64,000 nucleotides of DNA from an uncultured Roseburia sp. (GCA_947644305.1 CANRYS010000010.1:62001-126000), one strand, 5' to 3'. Numbered from the stretch's first letter, positions 46,133-55,568 are shown. Notes: generated from the letters alone by a model not told the origin. Program-made: numbers and translations.

Positions 46133-47269
46133 TCAAATATTTCTTGGTATTATCTTATACGATACAGGATCTTCTAAACCAAGTTCTTTGAAGGCAGCAT
46201 ACCTTGCCCTGCAGTCAACACACTCACCACATTGAATACGTCTTTGCGAATCTTGTGATTCTTTATGACATGTCCATGTGTTTTCAAAATCAACTCCCAA
46301 AGCATCTCCCAACTGAATTGTTTCTTTCTTCCCTCCGATTTTTTTCAAAATCGGATTTAGATATATTTCTTTAGTTCCATACTGCATACTTATTAACTCA
46401 TTCAAGGCATCATAATATAATGAAGAATTATCTGGTGAAATTGCATCATCATTTTGACTTCCTGTCACTATCATATTTATATTGTCAGCTTGGCACATGC
46501 ACAAAGCTATACTAATAAATATTGTATTTCTAAAGGGAACATACTCTAGTTCCTTATTTTCAACTGTCAAATTAATCTCTCGAGACAACAAACCACATTT
46601 ATTTGATATTGTTTCAAAAAATGAATATAAATTTATTTTAATAAAATGTAAATTTTTTCTTTTTTCTTCTCGTAATATTCTTTTACATGAAGATTCTTCC
46701 TCCACAACATTACGCTGTCCATAATCAAAAAACAATAATGATATGTCCTTCGCAAATAAAGTTGACAATTTATACGCAACACTACAATCAAGTCCACCAG
46801 AATATAACACCAAAACCTTATTTGAACCAGTTCTTAAATCAGGTGAATTCGTGAAATCTTTTACTCGTTTTTCTGCCAACATATTCATGTATTGAAAACA
46901 TATTCTAGATTTAGTCCCATAAAAAATCACTTTAGCAATTTTTTTAATATAGTCATCAACAACTTTTGTATCACAAAAAAACTTCCTAGAGTCACATACC
47001 AATAATAACATTTCCGATTGGTAATACTCTGCGATAGCACACGCAAAAGAAACTCGCAAAAAAATATTCTTCTTATACTGCTGAATATCATAAGGAATAT
47101 CAATACATAAAAAACTTACTGCTTTACTCCTTATATACTCTTCCACTTTTGCATTGTCCGAAAAAAACAAATATAATACATCTTCAAAATCATTAACAAC
47201 TAAATCGATTTGCTGTTTTGTATATTCTGAGTCAATTAATATGCATTTCTCGTATTTCTGCTTTAACAT
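46133..47269 (-). CDS. queC: 7-cyano-7-deazaguanine synthase with N-terminal extension
   Basis: 378 residues; typical QueC is about 230. Residues 150-378 are QueC: PP-loop LYSGGLDCSVA (about 157-162), FDYGQRN, PFRNTIFISIA, TGSQNDD and the zinc site TCHKE...QCGECVDCRARYAAF. It converts 7-carboxy-7-deazaguanine to preQ0 with ATP and ammonia. Residues 1-145 are an extra domain with alternating strands and helices that I do not recognise. It overlaps the adenylation gene by 38 bases. Confidence 0.92.
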   Translation of the reverse strand: MLKQKYEKCILIDSEYTKQQIDLVVNDFEDVLYLFFSDNAKVEEYIRSKAVSFLCIDIPYDIQQYKKNIFLRVSFACAIAEYYQSEMLLLVCDSRKFFCDTKVVDDYIKKIAKVIFYGTKSRICFQYMNMLAEKRVKDFTNSPDLRTGSNKVLVLYSGGLDCSVAYKLSTLFAKDISLLFFDYGQRNVVEEESSCKRILREEKRKNLHFIKINLYSFFETISNKCGLLSREINLTVENKELEYVPFRNTIFISIALCMCQADNINMIVTGSQNDDAISPDNSSLYYDALNELISMQYGTKEIYLNPILKKIGGKKETIQLGDALGVDFENTWTCHKESQDSQRRIQCGECVDCRARYAAFKELGLEDPVSYKIIPRNI

Positions 47270-48785
47270 ATCTTTCTCTAAGTTCCTTTCTATCTATTTT
47301 TCCATTATGGTTTCGTCCAAAAGTATCAATATAAATATATTCTTTGGGACATTTATACTTAACAAGTTTCTTTTTACATAATGTTGCTAGTTCTACTTCT
47401 ATTTTTTCTTTAGTATAAGTATTGTAAAAACATACAAGTCTGTCTTTTATTAGCAAAATACAGCATTCTTTAACCATTCTATTTTGCTCTACAACATTTT
47501 GTATTTCGCCAAGTTCTACACGATATCCTTTTATCTTTACCTGATCATCTTTCCTTCCAACAAAAAAGATATTATTCATTTCATCCTTTTTGGCAAGATC
47601 ACCCGTATAATAAACCATCTCATTGCCAGTATTCAAAAAAGGATGTTTTCTTAATTGATTAGATGTTTTTTCCTCATCATTCCAATAACCAGGGAAAACA
47701 GTATCCCCTCTAATAACCAATTCACCAACCTCGCCATTTTTTGCAAGTTTACCCTCACGATTAACAACAAAAATTTCAACATTATTAATTGGAGTACCAA
47801 TTGCTATTCCATCCTCATTGTCCAAATCCTCCGCACTAATAAAATGAAATGTCGAAGCAGCAAATGTTTCTGTTGTTCCATAACCATTAATAAAATTTAT
47901 ATGAGGATATTCCTCCATAAGAAATTTTATAACACTTACCGGACATTTTTCATATCCAATGTATATATCATGTAAAGCGGACAAATCATATTTTTTCACT
48001 ACATTAATATTTGATTTAAGCAGTAAAAGCAGTGCCGGACCACATCCAAAATTCGTTATTCTTTTTTCTTCTAAAAACTTCAAAAAACTCTTTAATCCTA
48101 CATTTCGATTTTGAATATATACTTGGCCTCCACTAATAACACTTGGAAGAACTTCTGTCAAAAATGGATCAAACGCAATCGGTGTACGACATAAACTTCT
48201 AACAAGTTTACCATGATAATGATTACAAACAACATGCTCCAAAAAAGTAATAATCGCCTTATGATTTACCATAACGCCTTTGGGATGTCCCGTTGTACCC
48301 GATGTAAAGATAATATATACAATATCTTTAGATATTATTTTTCTTTTTTCAAAAACACCGTCTAAATCCTTATAACTTTCAAAAGTATAATGTTCTTCCT
48401 GTTTCGTTCCATACACAACCTTGTGTCCTTTATACATTTCGAAATTATGTTCATATTTCTTATCGTAAATGCAAACAGAAGGGCTAACTAGTTGTAATAC
48501 ATAATCAACATTTTCTTTTTGCATATTTTCATCAAGAGGAACATAAATTGCACCAGTTTTTATAATTCCAAATATAGCAACAATAGTTTCAATATTTAGT
48601 TCCAACATAATAATAACTCTTTCACCCTTTTTTACACCTAATCTTATTAAAAATTCTGCAAATTTATTAGACTCCCTTTCTAGCTCTGAATGATTCATGA
48701 TTTCATTTTCGTAATTAAGAAGATTATTACACGAATTTCTTGTTTCATATCTTCTTAATAACGTATCCAACGTACTATTGCTCAT
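47232..48785 (-). CDS. Stand-alone amino acid adenylation enzyme (NRPS A-domain)
   Basis: 517 residues with all core motifs: FTSGTTGHPKG, TPIAFDPFLTEV, NGYGTTETFA, YYTGDL, GRKDDQVKIKGYRVELGEI and NGKIDRKEL with the catalytic lysine. The Asp in AFDPF is the A4 residue that holds an alpha-amino group, so an amino acid substrate, possibly L-Dap, is likely. No condensation or thioesterase domain is attached. It should load the carrier at 44768-44998. GAGGTGCAAAG precedes the ATG, inside the end of queD. Confidence 0.9.
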   Translation of the reverse strand: MSNSTLDTLLRRYETRNSCNNLLNYENEIMNHSELERESNKFAEFLIRLGVKKGERVIIMLELNIETIVAIFGIIKTGAIYVPLDENMQKENVDYVLQLVSPSVCIYDKKYEHNFEMYKGHKVVYGTKQEEHYTFESYKDLDGVFEKRKIISKDIVYIIFTSGTTGHPKGVMVNHKAIITFLEHVVCNHYHGKLVRSLCRTPIAFDPFLTEVLPSVISGGQVYIQNRNVGLKSFLKFLEEKRITNFGCGPALLLLLKSNINVVKKYDLSALHDIYIGYEKCPVSVIKFLMEEYPHINFINGYGTTETFAASTFHFISAEDLDNEDGIAIGTPINNVEIFVVNREGKLAKNGEVGELVIRGDTVFPGYWNDEEKTSNQLRKHPFLNTGNEMVYYTGDLAKKDEMNNIFFVGRKDDQVKIKGYRVELGEIQNVVEQNRMVKECCILLIKDRLVCFYNTYTKEKIEVELATLCKKKLVKYKCPKEYIYIDTFGRNHNGKIDRKELRERYVKAEIREMHIN

Positions 48786-49179
48786 CTTTGCACCTCACTT
48801 TACAATATGATGTATCTGTCTCATATAACTTAATTTCTTCCAAATTGATATCTTCCGTAGAAAAAGCCTTCTGTAGTTTATTCACAATTTCTATGCACAT
48901 ATTTTCAGCTGTTGGTACCTTGTCCATCAATTCATTGATAAATTGATGATCGTAATAATTTGTGACATTCTTATTGATTATCTCTTTTAATCTTTTGAAA
49001 TTAATAACCATTCCGTCATTTTTAATATCTCCCGAAACAGATACTTCTAATTTGTAGTTATGTCCATGTAAATTGGAACATTTGCCAAATAGCTTTTCAT
49101 TTTCTTCATCGCCCTTTTCCGGCAAACACAAACAATGCGCAGCCTCAAATTTTGTACTAATTGTCGTATAAATTTTCAT
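48775..49179 (-). CDS. queD: 6-carboxytetrahydropterin synthase
   Basis: About 134 residues from the ATG at 49179, which AAAGGAA precedes by nine bases; an ATG at 49188 is too close to the site. Zinc histidines are near 15 (FEAAHCL), 38 and 40 (NLHGHNY), with the catalytic Cys near 34 as in QueD (C-x3-HGH). YYDHQFIN and PTAENMC follow. It makes 6-carboxytetrahydropterin from dihydroneopterin triphosphate. Confidence 0.92.
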   Translation of the reverse strand: MKIYTTISTKFEAAHCLCLPEKGDEENEKLFGKCSNLHGHNYKLEVSVSGDIKNDGMVINFKRLKEIINKNVTNYYDHQFINELMDKVPTAENMCIEIVNKLQKAFSTEDINLEEIKLYETDTSYCKVRCKDEQ

Positions 49180-49184
49180 CTTCT

Positions 49185-50111
49185 TCATTTCCTTTCATCA
49201 ATTAATTTAAGCCAATCTTTGTTATATAAAGTATCTATGTAACGATCTCCTCTATCTGCGAAAATCATTACTACTTTTTTCCCTAATAATTTGGGGTTAT
49301 TTTTTCTTAAATATTGCTTGTAACCCTCATAAACCATTCCAGATGAGCCACCCACAAAGAAAAATTTTTCTTTTAATTCTTCGCAAGCATTTACAACATT
49401 CTTTTCTTTAGTTACTATTATGTCGTCTATAAATGCGTTCTCTACATTTGGAGGATGAATACTTGACCCCGCTCCTGGAATGTGTCTTTCAACTTCTTTT
49501 GTTCCAAAAATTTGTGATCCTTCTATATCCACCGCTACAATTAGGGGATTTCTATTACTTTTAGCAAAATATTGCGACACTCCAGCTATACAACCACATG
49601 AACTCACTGGAATAAATATAGCATCAACATTATCTGTCTGTTGTTCAATTTCTTCCGCCAATCCACTATATGCTCGAACCACTTCTGGATTATTATATTG
49701 ATTTACCCAATATAAATTGTTTTCGTCAGCCATCTTTTTTACGATTTTTAACCTTGTTTTTAAATATCCTCCTGTATCATCTTTTTCGTTTACCATTACT
49801 ATATAAGCATCTAGTTTCTCTAGCAGTCGCAAGTTAACAGGTAAAATATTGGGATCAGTAACACAAATAAATTTTGTATGATTCACTTTACATGCACTAG
49901 CCAATGCAATTGCCATATTTCCAGATGACGACTCAATAACTCCATTATATTCACTAATGCTGCCATCAATATTCATTCTTTCAAGGAGCAGATTCGCTGG
50001 TCTATCTTTCATGCTTCCTGTAATATTGTTTCCCTCTAATTTTGCATACAAATTAACATGATTACCATCATTAATTTGAATCAATGGAGTTTTTACTAAA
50101 CGTTCTTTCAT
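49185..50111 (-). CDS. sbnA: N-(2-amino-2-carboxyethyl)-L-glutamate synthase, SbnA type
   Basis: 308 residues, a cysteine-synthase-fold PLP enzyme. The PLP lysine is near 35 in GSMKDRPANLLL, the substrate loop is ESSSGNMAIALA and the phosphate loop PVSSCGCIAGVS. Together with the SbnB homologue directly upstream it matches the staphyloferrin B pair in which SbnA joins O-phospho-L-serine and glutamate. It overlaps sbnB by 41 bases and starts behind GAGGAAATTG. Confidence 0.9.
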   Translation of the reverse strand: MKERLVKTPLIQINDGNHVNLYAKLEGNNITGSMKDRPANLLLERMNIDGSISEYNGVIESSSGNMAIALASACKVNHTKFICVTDPNILPVNLRLLEKLDAYIVMVNEKDDTGGYLKTRLKIVKKMADENNLYWVNQYNNPEVVRAYSGLAEEIEQQTDNVDAIFIPVSSCGCIAGVSQYFAKSNRNPLIVAVDIEGSQIFGTKEVERHIPGAGSSIHPPNVENAFIDDIIVTKEKNVVNACEELKEKFFFVGGSSGMVYEGYKQYLRKNNPKLLGKKVVMIFADRGDRYIDTLYNKDWLKLIDERK

Positions 50112-51036
50112 TTTTCAATTTCCTCATATATATATCATAAGCTAAATTTCCTATACAAATATCAAAAAGCGCCATTCCCATTGTGTTTACAAAATAAGCT
50201 CTATTCTCTCCTTTAGGCACCTTCATATCAAGAAACTCTTCAATATTTATAGTATCCTCTCTTATAAGTTTGTTTTTGCGTGACAAATGATATATATTGG
50301 TTTCTTCGCGATTAACTTCATCCCAATCATCAACAACAGTAACTGTATTCGTCAAATCAAATGACTCAACACAAAAATCTCGAAGAGATACATTCAACGT
50401 CAGACAATTCAATCTGGGTGCCTCAGTTAAATATGGTATCACTGTATTTGTTGCCAAAACTAAAATATCTGCTTGATTATATACTTCTTTCCAACTAGTT
50501 TCAACAATAACATCACTCTGTTCTTTCATTATATTTTTGTCATATATATGAATCTCTGAAATCTGATCTTTTAATAAATGGCAAAAATATTCCTTATGCA
50601 TTTTTCCTATAGGACCATACCCAATTATGCCGAGCACATACTTCTTTCTATCTGTTAATTGAATATATTTATCTAATAGCACAGTGGAAAGTGCTGCTGT
50701 TCTAATAATGCTAATGCACGATGCGTTAAATATACAAAACGGTATTCCTGTAGAAACACTATTAAGAATTGTCAAGCAATGTGCTCGAGGAATATTCTTC
50801 TCCAAATTATCAGGAAAACTGGAAATCCATTTAATACCACAAACATTCTTACTTCCTCCTACATATGCAGGCATTGCAATAATTCGATTTCTTTTATCCG
50901 GAAATTTCAAATATGGTTTTATGGGTTGATTATATTCTCCTCGTTTTTTTATGCTAATGGCATCTCGAATAGCCGATAAACACTCGTCCTTATCTGACAA
51001 CAATTCTTTACATTGTTCATTTTCAATATATATCAC
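50071..51036 (-). CDS. sbnB: N-(2-amino-2-carboxyethyl)-L-glutamate dehydrogenase, SbnB type
   Basis: 321 residues starting at GTG behind AGGAGGAATATT. It has the ornithine-cyclodeaminase fold: substrate residues in the QPIKPYLKFP and NVCGIKWISSFP region, and the NAD site GIIGYGPIGKMH. SbnB oxidatively splits the SbnA product to L-2,3-diaminopropionate and 2-oxoglutarate. The gene order folE-sbnB-sbnA-queD interleaves the two precursor pathways, so they are made together. Confidence 0.9.
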   Translation of the reverse strand: MIYIENEQCKELLSDKDECLSAIRDAISIKKRGEYNQPIKPYLKFPDKRNRIIAMPAYVGGSKNVCGIKWISSFPDNLEKNIPRAHCLTILNSVSTGIPFCIFNASCISIIRTAALSTVLLDKYIQLTDRKKYVLGIIGYGPIGKMHKEYFCHLLKDQISEIHIYDKNIMKEQSDVIVETSWKEVYNQADILVLATNTVIPYLTEAPRLNCLTLNVSLRDFCVESFDLTNTVTVVDDWDEVNREETNIYHLSRKNKLIREDTINIEEFLDMKVPKGENRAYFVNTMGMALFDICIGNLAYDIYMRKLKNERTFSKNSIDSN

Positions 51037-51049
51037 AATATTCCTCCTC

Positions 51050-51583
51050 TTACTGAACCATTTTCAAAAATTTATCCACATCTTCACTTTTCATATTTCC
51101 ACAAATTGAGGTAGTGATCGTTGTGGAATTTTGTTTTTCAACACCTCGCATCATCATACATAAATGCTTCGCTTCCATTTTAACTATCACAGAATCAGCA
51201 CCCAATATTTCTTTTATCTCTATAGCAATTTCTTCCGTTAGTCTTTCTTGGATTTGTAATCGTCGTGCAAACATATCAACAACTCTAGGTATTTTACTTA
51301 ATCCAATTATTTTCCCATTTGGAATATAGCCAACTGAACATGTCCCATAAAAAGGAAGCATATGATGTTCACATAAACTATAGAATTCAACATTTTTCAC
51401 AATAACCATATCTTTTTTTTGTGTAGAAAAAATTGCCGAATTCACAACTTTATTTATGTCCATTGTATAACCTTTTGTCAAAAATTCCATTGCTACACTT
51501 GCACGTTTTGGTGTTTTTATTAACCCTTCGCGTTTTGGATTTTCTCCTATTTTTTCTAATATCTCTTTATATAATTTCTCCAT
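51050..51583 (-). CDS. folE: GTP cyclohydrolase I
   Basis: 177 residues. Zinc ligands are Cys near 71 and His near 74 (YSLCEHHMLPF) and Cys near 143 (HLCMMMRGVEKQNS), with GKIIGLSKIPR between. It opens GTP to dihydroneopterin triphosphate, the entry to both folate and 7-deazaguanine. Being the first gene of a run with queD and queC, it probably serves preQ0. AAGGGAC precedes the ATG. Confidence 0.93.
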   Translation of the reverse strand: MEKLYKEILEKIGENPKREGLIKTPKRASVAMEFLTKGYTMDINKVVNSAIFSTQKKDMVIVKNVEFYSLCEHHMLPFYGTCSVGYIPNGKIIGLSKIPRVVDMFARRLQIQERLTEEIAIEIKEILGADSVIVKMEAKHLCMMMRGVEKQNSTTITTSICGNMKSEDVDKFLKMVQ

Positions 51584-52713
51584 TTTGTCCCTTACATGAT
51601 GTTAATAGAATCAAAAACAACATGTTTCCTTTCTTTTTTTGTGTATCGTGTTTTAATACATTCAGATATTGTAGACATATAATTTTATCCAGCGGTTTGA
51701 CACTCGATAAATATGTATTACTGTTACTTTTACCTGAATTATTATCACATGGATGTTGCCAGAAACATTCCTAAGTTCTTATATCTATATCTATCAAGTC
51801 CGCAATAATAATTGCTGATAGATAATACAATATCCGGCTAAAAAAACGTAAAACTTCTAAGCTGGATTGATATTATCAAACTTAGACTTTTCTTCTCGGA
51901 CACATCCTCAGATGATGCCCCTAAGATACCGTCAAATTCTCTAATGCTGCTGTTGTTTTTCAATTTTTTACCTTCAAACCCGAAGCTCATTGTCCTTAGA
52001 ACAACAATCTCATCATTAATCTCGAATTAACGGTACACTCCAGCGACAACCTTTTACGATACTTTGTTATTAGTTACATGTGTGTATCTAACCTATCAAG
52101 ACATCTTCATATGGAAAAAAAAATCTCAAAAAGGTTGAACATACACTATTGATAAAACATTTTCTCAAAAAAACCACAGAGTAATGAACACAACTAAAAC
52201 ACTACTTGACTTCCTATGTTGACCAGTTCTTTCTTGAACTACAGTATTTCATTATGTCCAGTCTGCATCAGAATTTTGTCTACCCCTTTTAAAAAGGACA
52301 CTTACGCCTCAAAACATTACTTCTTCCATTTATACTTCTCCTTTCAATCTCTTTACATGAGCATTTGCAAAAAAATATTAAGTTTTTTCACACGGAAGCC
52401 TGTTAGCGCTAACGACATTTCTTTATCTATTCAAATAACACTCTCCTTTGCACAGATTGAGTTATTGGATAGTTCATTAAATTGTTTTGCGGAGCAGATG
52501 ACAAAGATTGTAATTTAATAATTCTGTCATCTTTCCATTTTCAGTCTCAAATAAATTAAAGAAAAAATTGTTCTTGGCGAAATCAATCATACTCACCAAT
52601 TCTTTACCCACAGTAATTTACTTGCGTTTTCCAATTTAGGCCTTTCTATTTACCAGGCGAAAATTTTTGATTCATATGTCAAATCATAATCCTAACCAAC
52701 ATCTATAGTCGTT
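51584..52713. other. 1.1-kb gap without a confident gene
   Basis: Contains only short frames. A 50-codon minus-strand frame at 51838-51990 (beginning MSFGFEGKKLKNNSSIREFD) is composition-wise plausible but its AAGGA lies only two bases before the ATG. A minus-strand AAAGGAG followed by a six-codon frame lies near 52345. A perfect palindrome GTTAGCGCTAAC at 52402-52413 resembles a LacI/CcpA-type operator. The upstream end of the folE operon must have its promoter in the right part of 51584-51800. Confidence 0.4.
52402..52413. promoter_or_regulatory. Operator-like palindrome
   Basis: GTTAGCGCTAAC, perfect 12-bp dyad within TGTTAGCGCTAACGACA, similar to catabolite-response or LacI-family sites. 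No gene start is within 350 bases, so its target is unclear. Confidence 0.35.
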
Positions 52714-54216
52714 CTATTTTGTAAAAAACTCAATAATGTTCAAAAATAAACTTTCTTCCTCATTTCTGATTTTTACTAATTTTCCTTTTATTTTTTCTTT
52801 GTTTTCGCTCTTACTACTAAAAGCTTCTTTCATGCACAACTGCATTATTTTTTTTGATTCATTACAAATATACAACGCATTTGTTACAATAGAATCAAAT
52901 TTTTGACTTTTGATATTCTTCTTTTCTTTTAGATAGAGCAACCTTCTATACATAATCTCTTTATGTTCAAAGAAAAGATAACTCATTCTAATGTCTTCAA
53001 TAAAAGATTGTAATCCATCTTTTTTAAGAATAATATTGTATAGGTCCATTCCATAAACATATGAATCAGAATGTCGAATAATATCGGTTTTAACAACCGA
53101 TTCTCCTTGCCTATAGCTTTCTAGATTTCTCTTAAATATTTCTATCGAAAACTCATATGCGATATTTTCAGGCGTAAATGCTATTGACATTACATGACTA
53201 TCCTTCTTTTGTATCTGGGCAATAAAATCACCATATCCAATACTATCTATTATTAGTTTACCTTTCTCTATATAAATAACATTGAATTTTTCCTTTTCAC
53301 TGTCATACCCATATATCAAGCTTCTATGATAATAATGAGTTATACTATAGCATACAGAATTTGGTAAGAAAAAGTAATCTATTTCCATTTCGAGATAGAC
53401 ACCATTACTAATCTTTCCAGTTATATATGATATAATTGAAAGTCCCATCTTTTTAATTGTACTTACACTTTCGATAGAATAATCAAAAAAATAATCTGCA
53501 GTAAAATAATTATCATTTTTCATGATTCCTGAATCATAATCCAATGTTATTTCTTTTCCAATACAATCATATTTAAGTTGCAAATTATTTTGAAAGAGAA
53601 AGTCATAATAACAATTATCATATAGTTTCACAAAAATACCTATATATAACTCAGCTACATTTTCTTTTTCATACACTTTCTCTTCTATTTTATTACAATT
53701 TGCAAGATAACACTCTAACTTATTGCCCTCCTTATTTATCCGTAAACTATTTTTTTCTTCTGAGATGTCAGTTGTCACCTCATACTGTGTACCCAAATCC
53801 TTGATATATATTTTACCATTATTAAATTGTCCAAATTCAAGAACACTATTGTTTTTCCAATCTTCATCAATCATCCGATAAATTCCTATACCAATACACC
53901 CCCACGGATTAGTGTATTGTTGATATTCAATTTGCAAATCCATTGAATAATTTAATCCTACCTTACGAAATAACACCCCATTCATTCCATAATTGTAGTC
54001 ATTTTTTGAAAAAAAAGTTATTCTTTCATCTTCAATTCTAACATCTATATTTTCTCTTTTTTGACTCCACTTCCCCACACTTGTTTCATCTATTTTTAAA
54101 CCTGCCACTTTTTTTCCAGTAAAAAATGGACTCTTTAAAATCGCCTGCGGATACGAATAATAGGTAAATGAATACATATCAACATTGTCCGTTATTGGCA
54201 AAATTTTACTACTCAT
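52714..54216 (-). CDS. Unrecognised 500-residue protein of the island
   Basis: About 500 residues from the ATG at 54216, preceded by GAGGAGAAAAAAT (an upstream in-frame start at 54234 overlaps it). Residues 60-210 look like a beta-rich jelly-roll (WGCIGIGIYRM, ELYIGIFVKLYDN). The middle has FFLPNSVCYSITHYYHRSLIYGYDSEKEKFNVIYIEKG, cut here as FLPNSVCYSI and YGYDSEKEKFNV, a pattern seen in some peptide-natural-product biosynthesis proteins. The C-terminal third is helical (SFIEDIRMSYLFFEHKEIM). No signal peptide. Its place upstream of the folE run suggests a biosynthetic role, but I do not know the family. Confidence 0.6.
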   Translation of the reverse strand: MSSKILPITDNVDMYSFTYYSYPQAILKSPFFTGKKVAGLKIDETSVGKWSQKRENIDVRIEDERITFFSKNDYNYGMNGVLFRKVGLNYSMDLQIEYQQYTNPWGCIGIGIYRMIDEDWKNNSVLEFGQFNNGKIYIKDLGTQYEVTTDISEEKNSLRINKEGNKLECYLANCNKIEEKVYEKENVAELYIGIFVKLYDNCYYDFLFQNNLQLKYDCIGKEITLDYDSGIMKNDNYFTADYFFDYSIESVSTIKKMGLSIISYITGKISNGVYLEMEIDYFFLPNSVCYSITHYYHRSLIYGYDSEKEKFNVIYIEKGKLIIDSIGYGDFIAQIQKKDSHVMSIAFTPENIAYEFSIEIFKRNLESYRQGESVVKTDIIRHSDSYVYGMDLYNIILKKDGLQSFIEDIRMSYLFFEHKEIMYRRLLYLKEKKNIKSQKFDSIVTNALYICNESKKIMQLCMKEAFSSKSENKEKIKGKLVKIRNEEESLFLNIIEFFTK

Positions 54217-54311
54217 ATTTTTTCTCCTCATCAAAAAATATTCTTTTCAAACAAGCTCTGAACACTCCTTAGCATTAATGCTCTAACCTATTAATTACAC
54301 TTTATAATTTC

Positions 54312-55202
54312 TTAATTATTCCACACACAATTCTGGCAATTCTTCAATTCAACTCCTGTTTGTAATACTTTTCCAATTTCTTTGCACTTACTGAAAAACA
54401 ATTCAAACATGTCTGTTTCAACAATATTACCAAGCAAATACTCTTCAGACTCTTTTATGCCATCACAGCAATCCCAACAAAAATAAGCATTACCTCTATA
54501 AGAAATATGCATAGAATGTAGCATTGACTGACAAAAATACGAACATGGATTTTCATTACAGTTATAATATTTTGTTTCAACGCTTCCCATTCGATTGGAT
54601 CCACTTTTAGAAAAATCTGTTGATTCAATATATGTAATAGTAGGATACTTTTTCATATTCCAAAAATTATACTGTTTAATATTAAAACCTAATCTTCTTA
54701 ATTTGCTAGGTACAAGCGCAACTTTACTCTCTGATATAAACAATGATTTTCTTCCATGCAACCCAATTTTTCTTTTCATTGCCTTTATTTCCTTAATTGC
54801 GTCATCTTTGTTCCATTTCTCCATATGCCTTGATATATGAAACTCATCAATTCCATCTCTTTTCAAATCTTTATACAGCGATTTTGTCAACAAGTCACCA
54901 TTTGTATAAAGAACCATTTTAGCTTTAGGAAGATATTTTTTCACTAATTTCATACAAACCAGAAGATGATTTAACTCCAATAAAGGTTCATTATATTGAT
55001 GAAATGCAATACCTCCTTGAAAATTAATACTCTTCAATTCTATTAATATTTTTTTTACTATTGACAAAGATATCAATTCACCTTTACCATTTCGTTTTGA
55101 AGATGGGCAATAACTACAATGACGATTGCATTTAGATGAAATCTCTATCTCAACATAGTTAACAAAATTAAAAAAAAGCTTTCTTTTTACATATTCTTTC
55201 AT
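54312..55202 (-). CDS. Radical SAM/SPASM protein
   Basis: 296 residues with the canonical cluster motif at about 25-32 (CNRHCSYC), SAM-binding IAFHQYNEPLL, YTNGDLL and a SPASM-type Cys-rich end (HISYRGNAYFCWDCCDG, then CQNC). Such proteins often modify peptides or carrier-bound substrates. TTGGAGAGAATAA precedes the ATG. Two short peptides with a strong ribosome site lie directly upstream, so a peptide substrate should be considered. Confidence 0.88.
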   Translation of the reverse strand: MKEYVKRKLFFNFVNYVEIEISSKCNRHCSYCPSSKRNGKGELISLSIVKKILIELKSINFQGGIAFHQYNEPLLELNHLLVCMKLVKKYLPKAKMVLYTNGDLLTKSLYKDLKRDGIDEFHISRHMEKWNKDDAIKEIKAMKRKIGLHGRKSLFISESKVALVPSKLRRLGFNIKQYNFWNMKKYPTITYIESTDFSKSGSNRMGSVETKYYNCNENPCSYFCQSMLHSMHISYRGNAYFCWDCCDGIKESEEYLLGNIVETDMFELFFSKCKEIGKVLQTGVELKNCQNCVWNN

Positions 55203-55234
55203 TTATTCTCTCCAAACTATAAATTTTGTACATT

Positions 55235-55302
55235 TCAGTAAAAACTAGTTTCTAACCCAAATAATACTCCAAACCAACACACTCCACAACCTGCCATAGC
55301 AT
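55235..55302 (-). CDS. Overlapping short peptides upstream of the radical SAM gene
   Basis: GAGGAGG at 55310-55316 lies seven bases before an ATG at 55302 that encodes 16 residues (MLWQVVECVGLEYYLG, stop at 55252). A second ATG at 55297 in another frame encodes MAGCGVCWFGVLFGLETSFY (stop at 55235), with a CGVCW core. The radical SAM gene follows after about 30 bases. Either could be a leader or a modified-peptide precursor; both are too short to be sure. Confidence 0.4.
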
Positions 55303-55568
55303 GATTTTTCCTCCTCTTTTGCGTTGTTTTTTCTTTTAGCTCTCATAGCTTATTTCTATGTCAACAGAATGCCTTTCCTTTTGTCATTAAAAGCATATGT
55401 GATTCTTCTCCTCTATTAACAAATTAACCCCATTACTCTAAACCAACTTTTTCACATTGTAAATTTCTATTTCTTTCTTTTGTGTATATCTATTTTCAAA
55501 CATCCGTTGCAATGCCTATATTTTCATCCTCCCCTACGAGTTCTCCACCTGGATCTATACTATAAAAG
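55303..55568. other. Promoter region right of the radical SAM gene
   Basis: No gene. TTGACA on the minus strand at 55359-55364 is a perfect -35, but the -10 at 17-base spacing is poor (AGCTAA). The left end of the IS3-family element begins at about 55569. Confidence 0.4.

Noticed and set aside
40655-51583. que genes as a tRNA queuosine operon or a phage-type DNA deazaguanine system
   Set aside because: No queF, tgt, queA or dpdA-like gene is in the window, while amino acid, carbamoyl and sugar transfer genes share the operon.
52216-52518. 100-codon plus-strand frame in the gap
   Set aside because: Ser/Phe-rich low-complexity translation, no ribosome site, opposite strand to all cargo genes.
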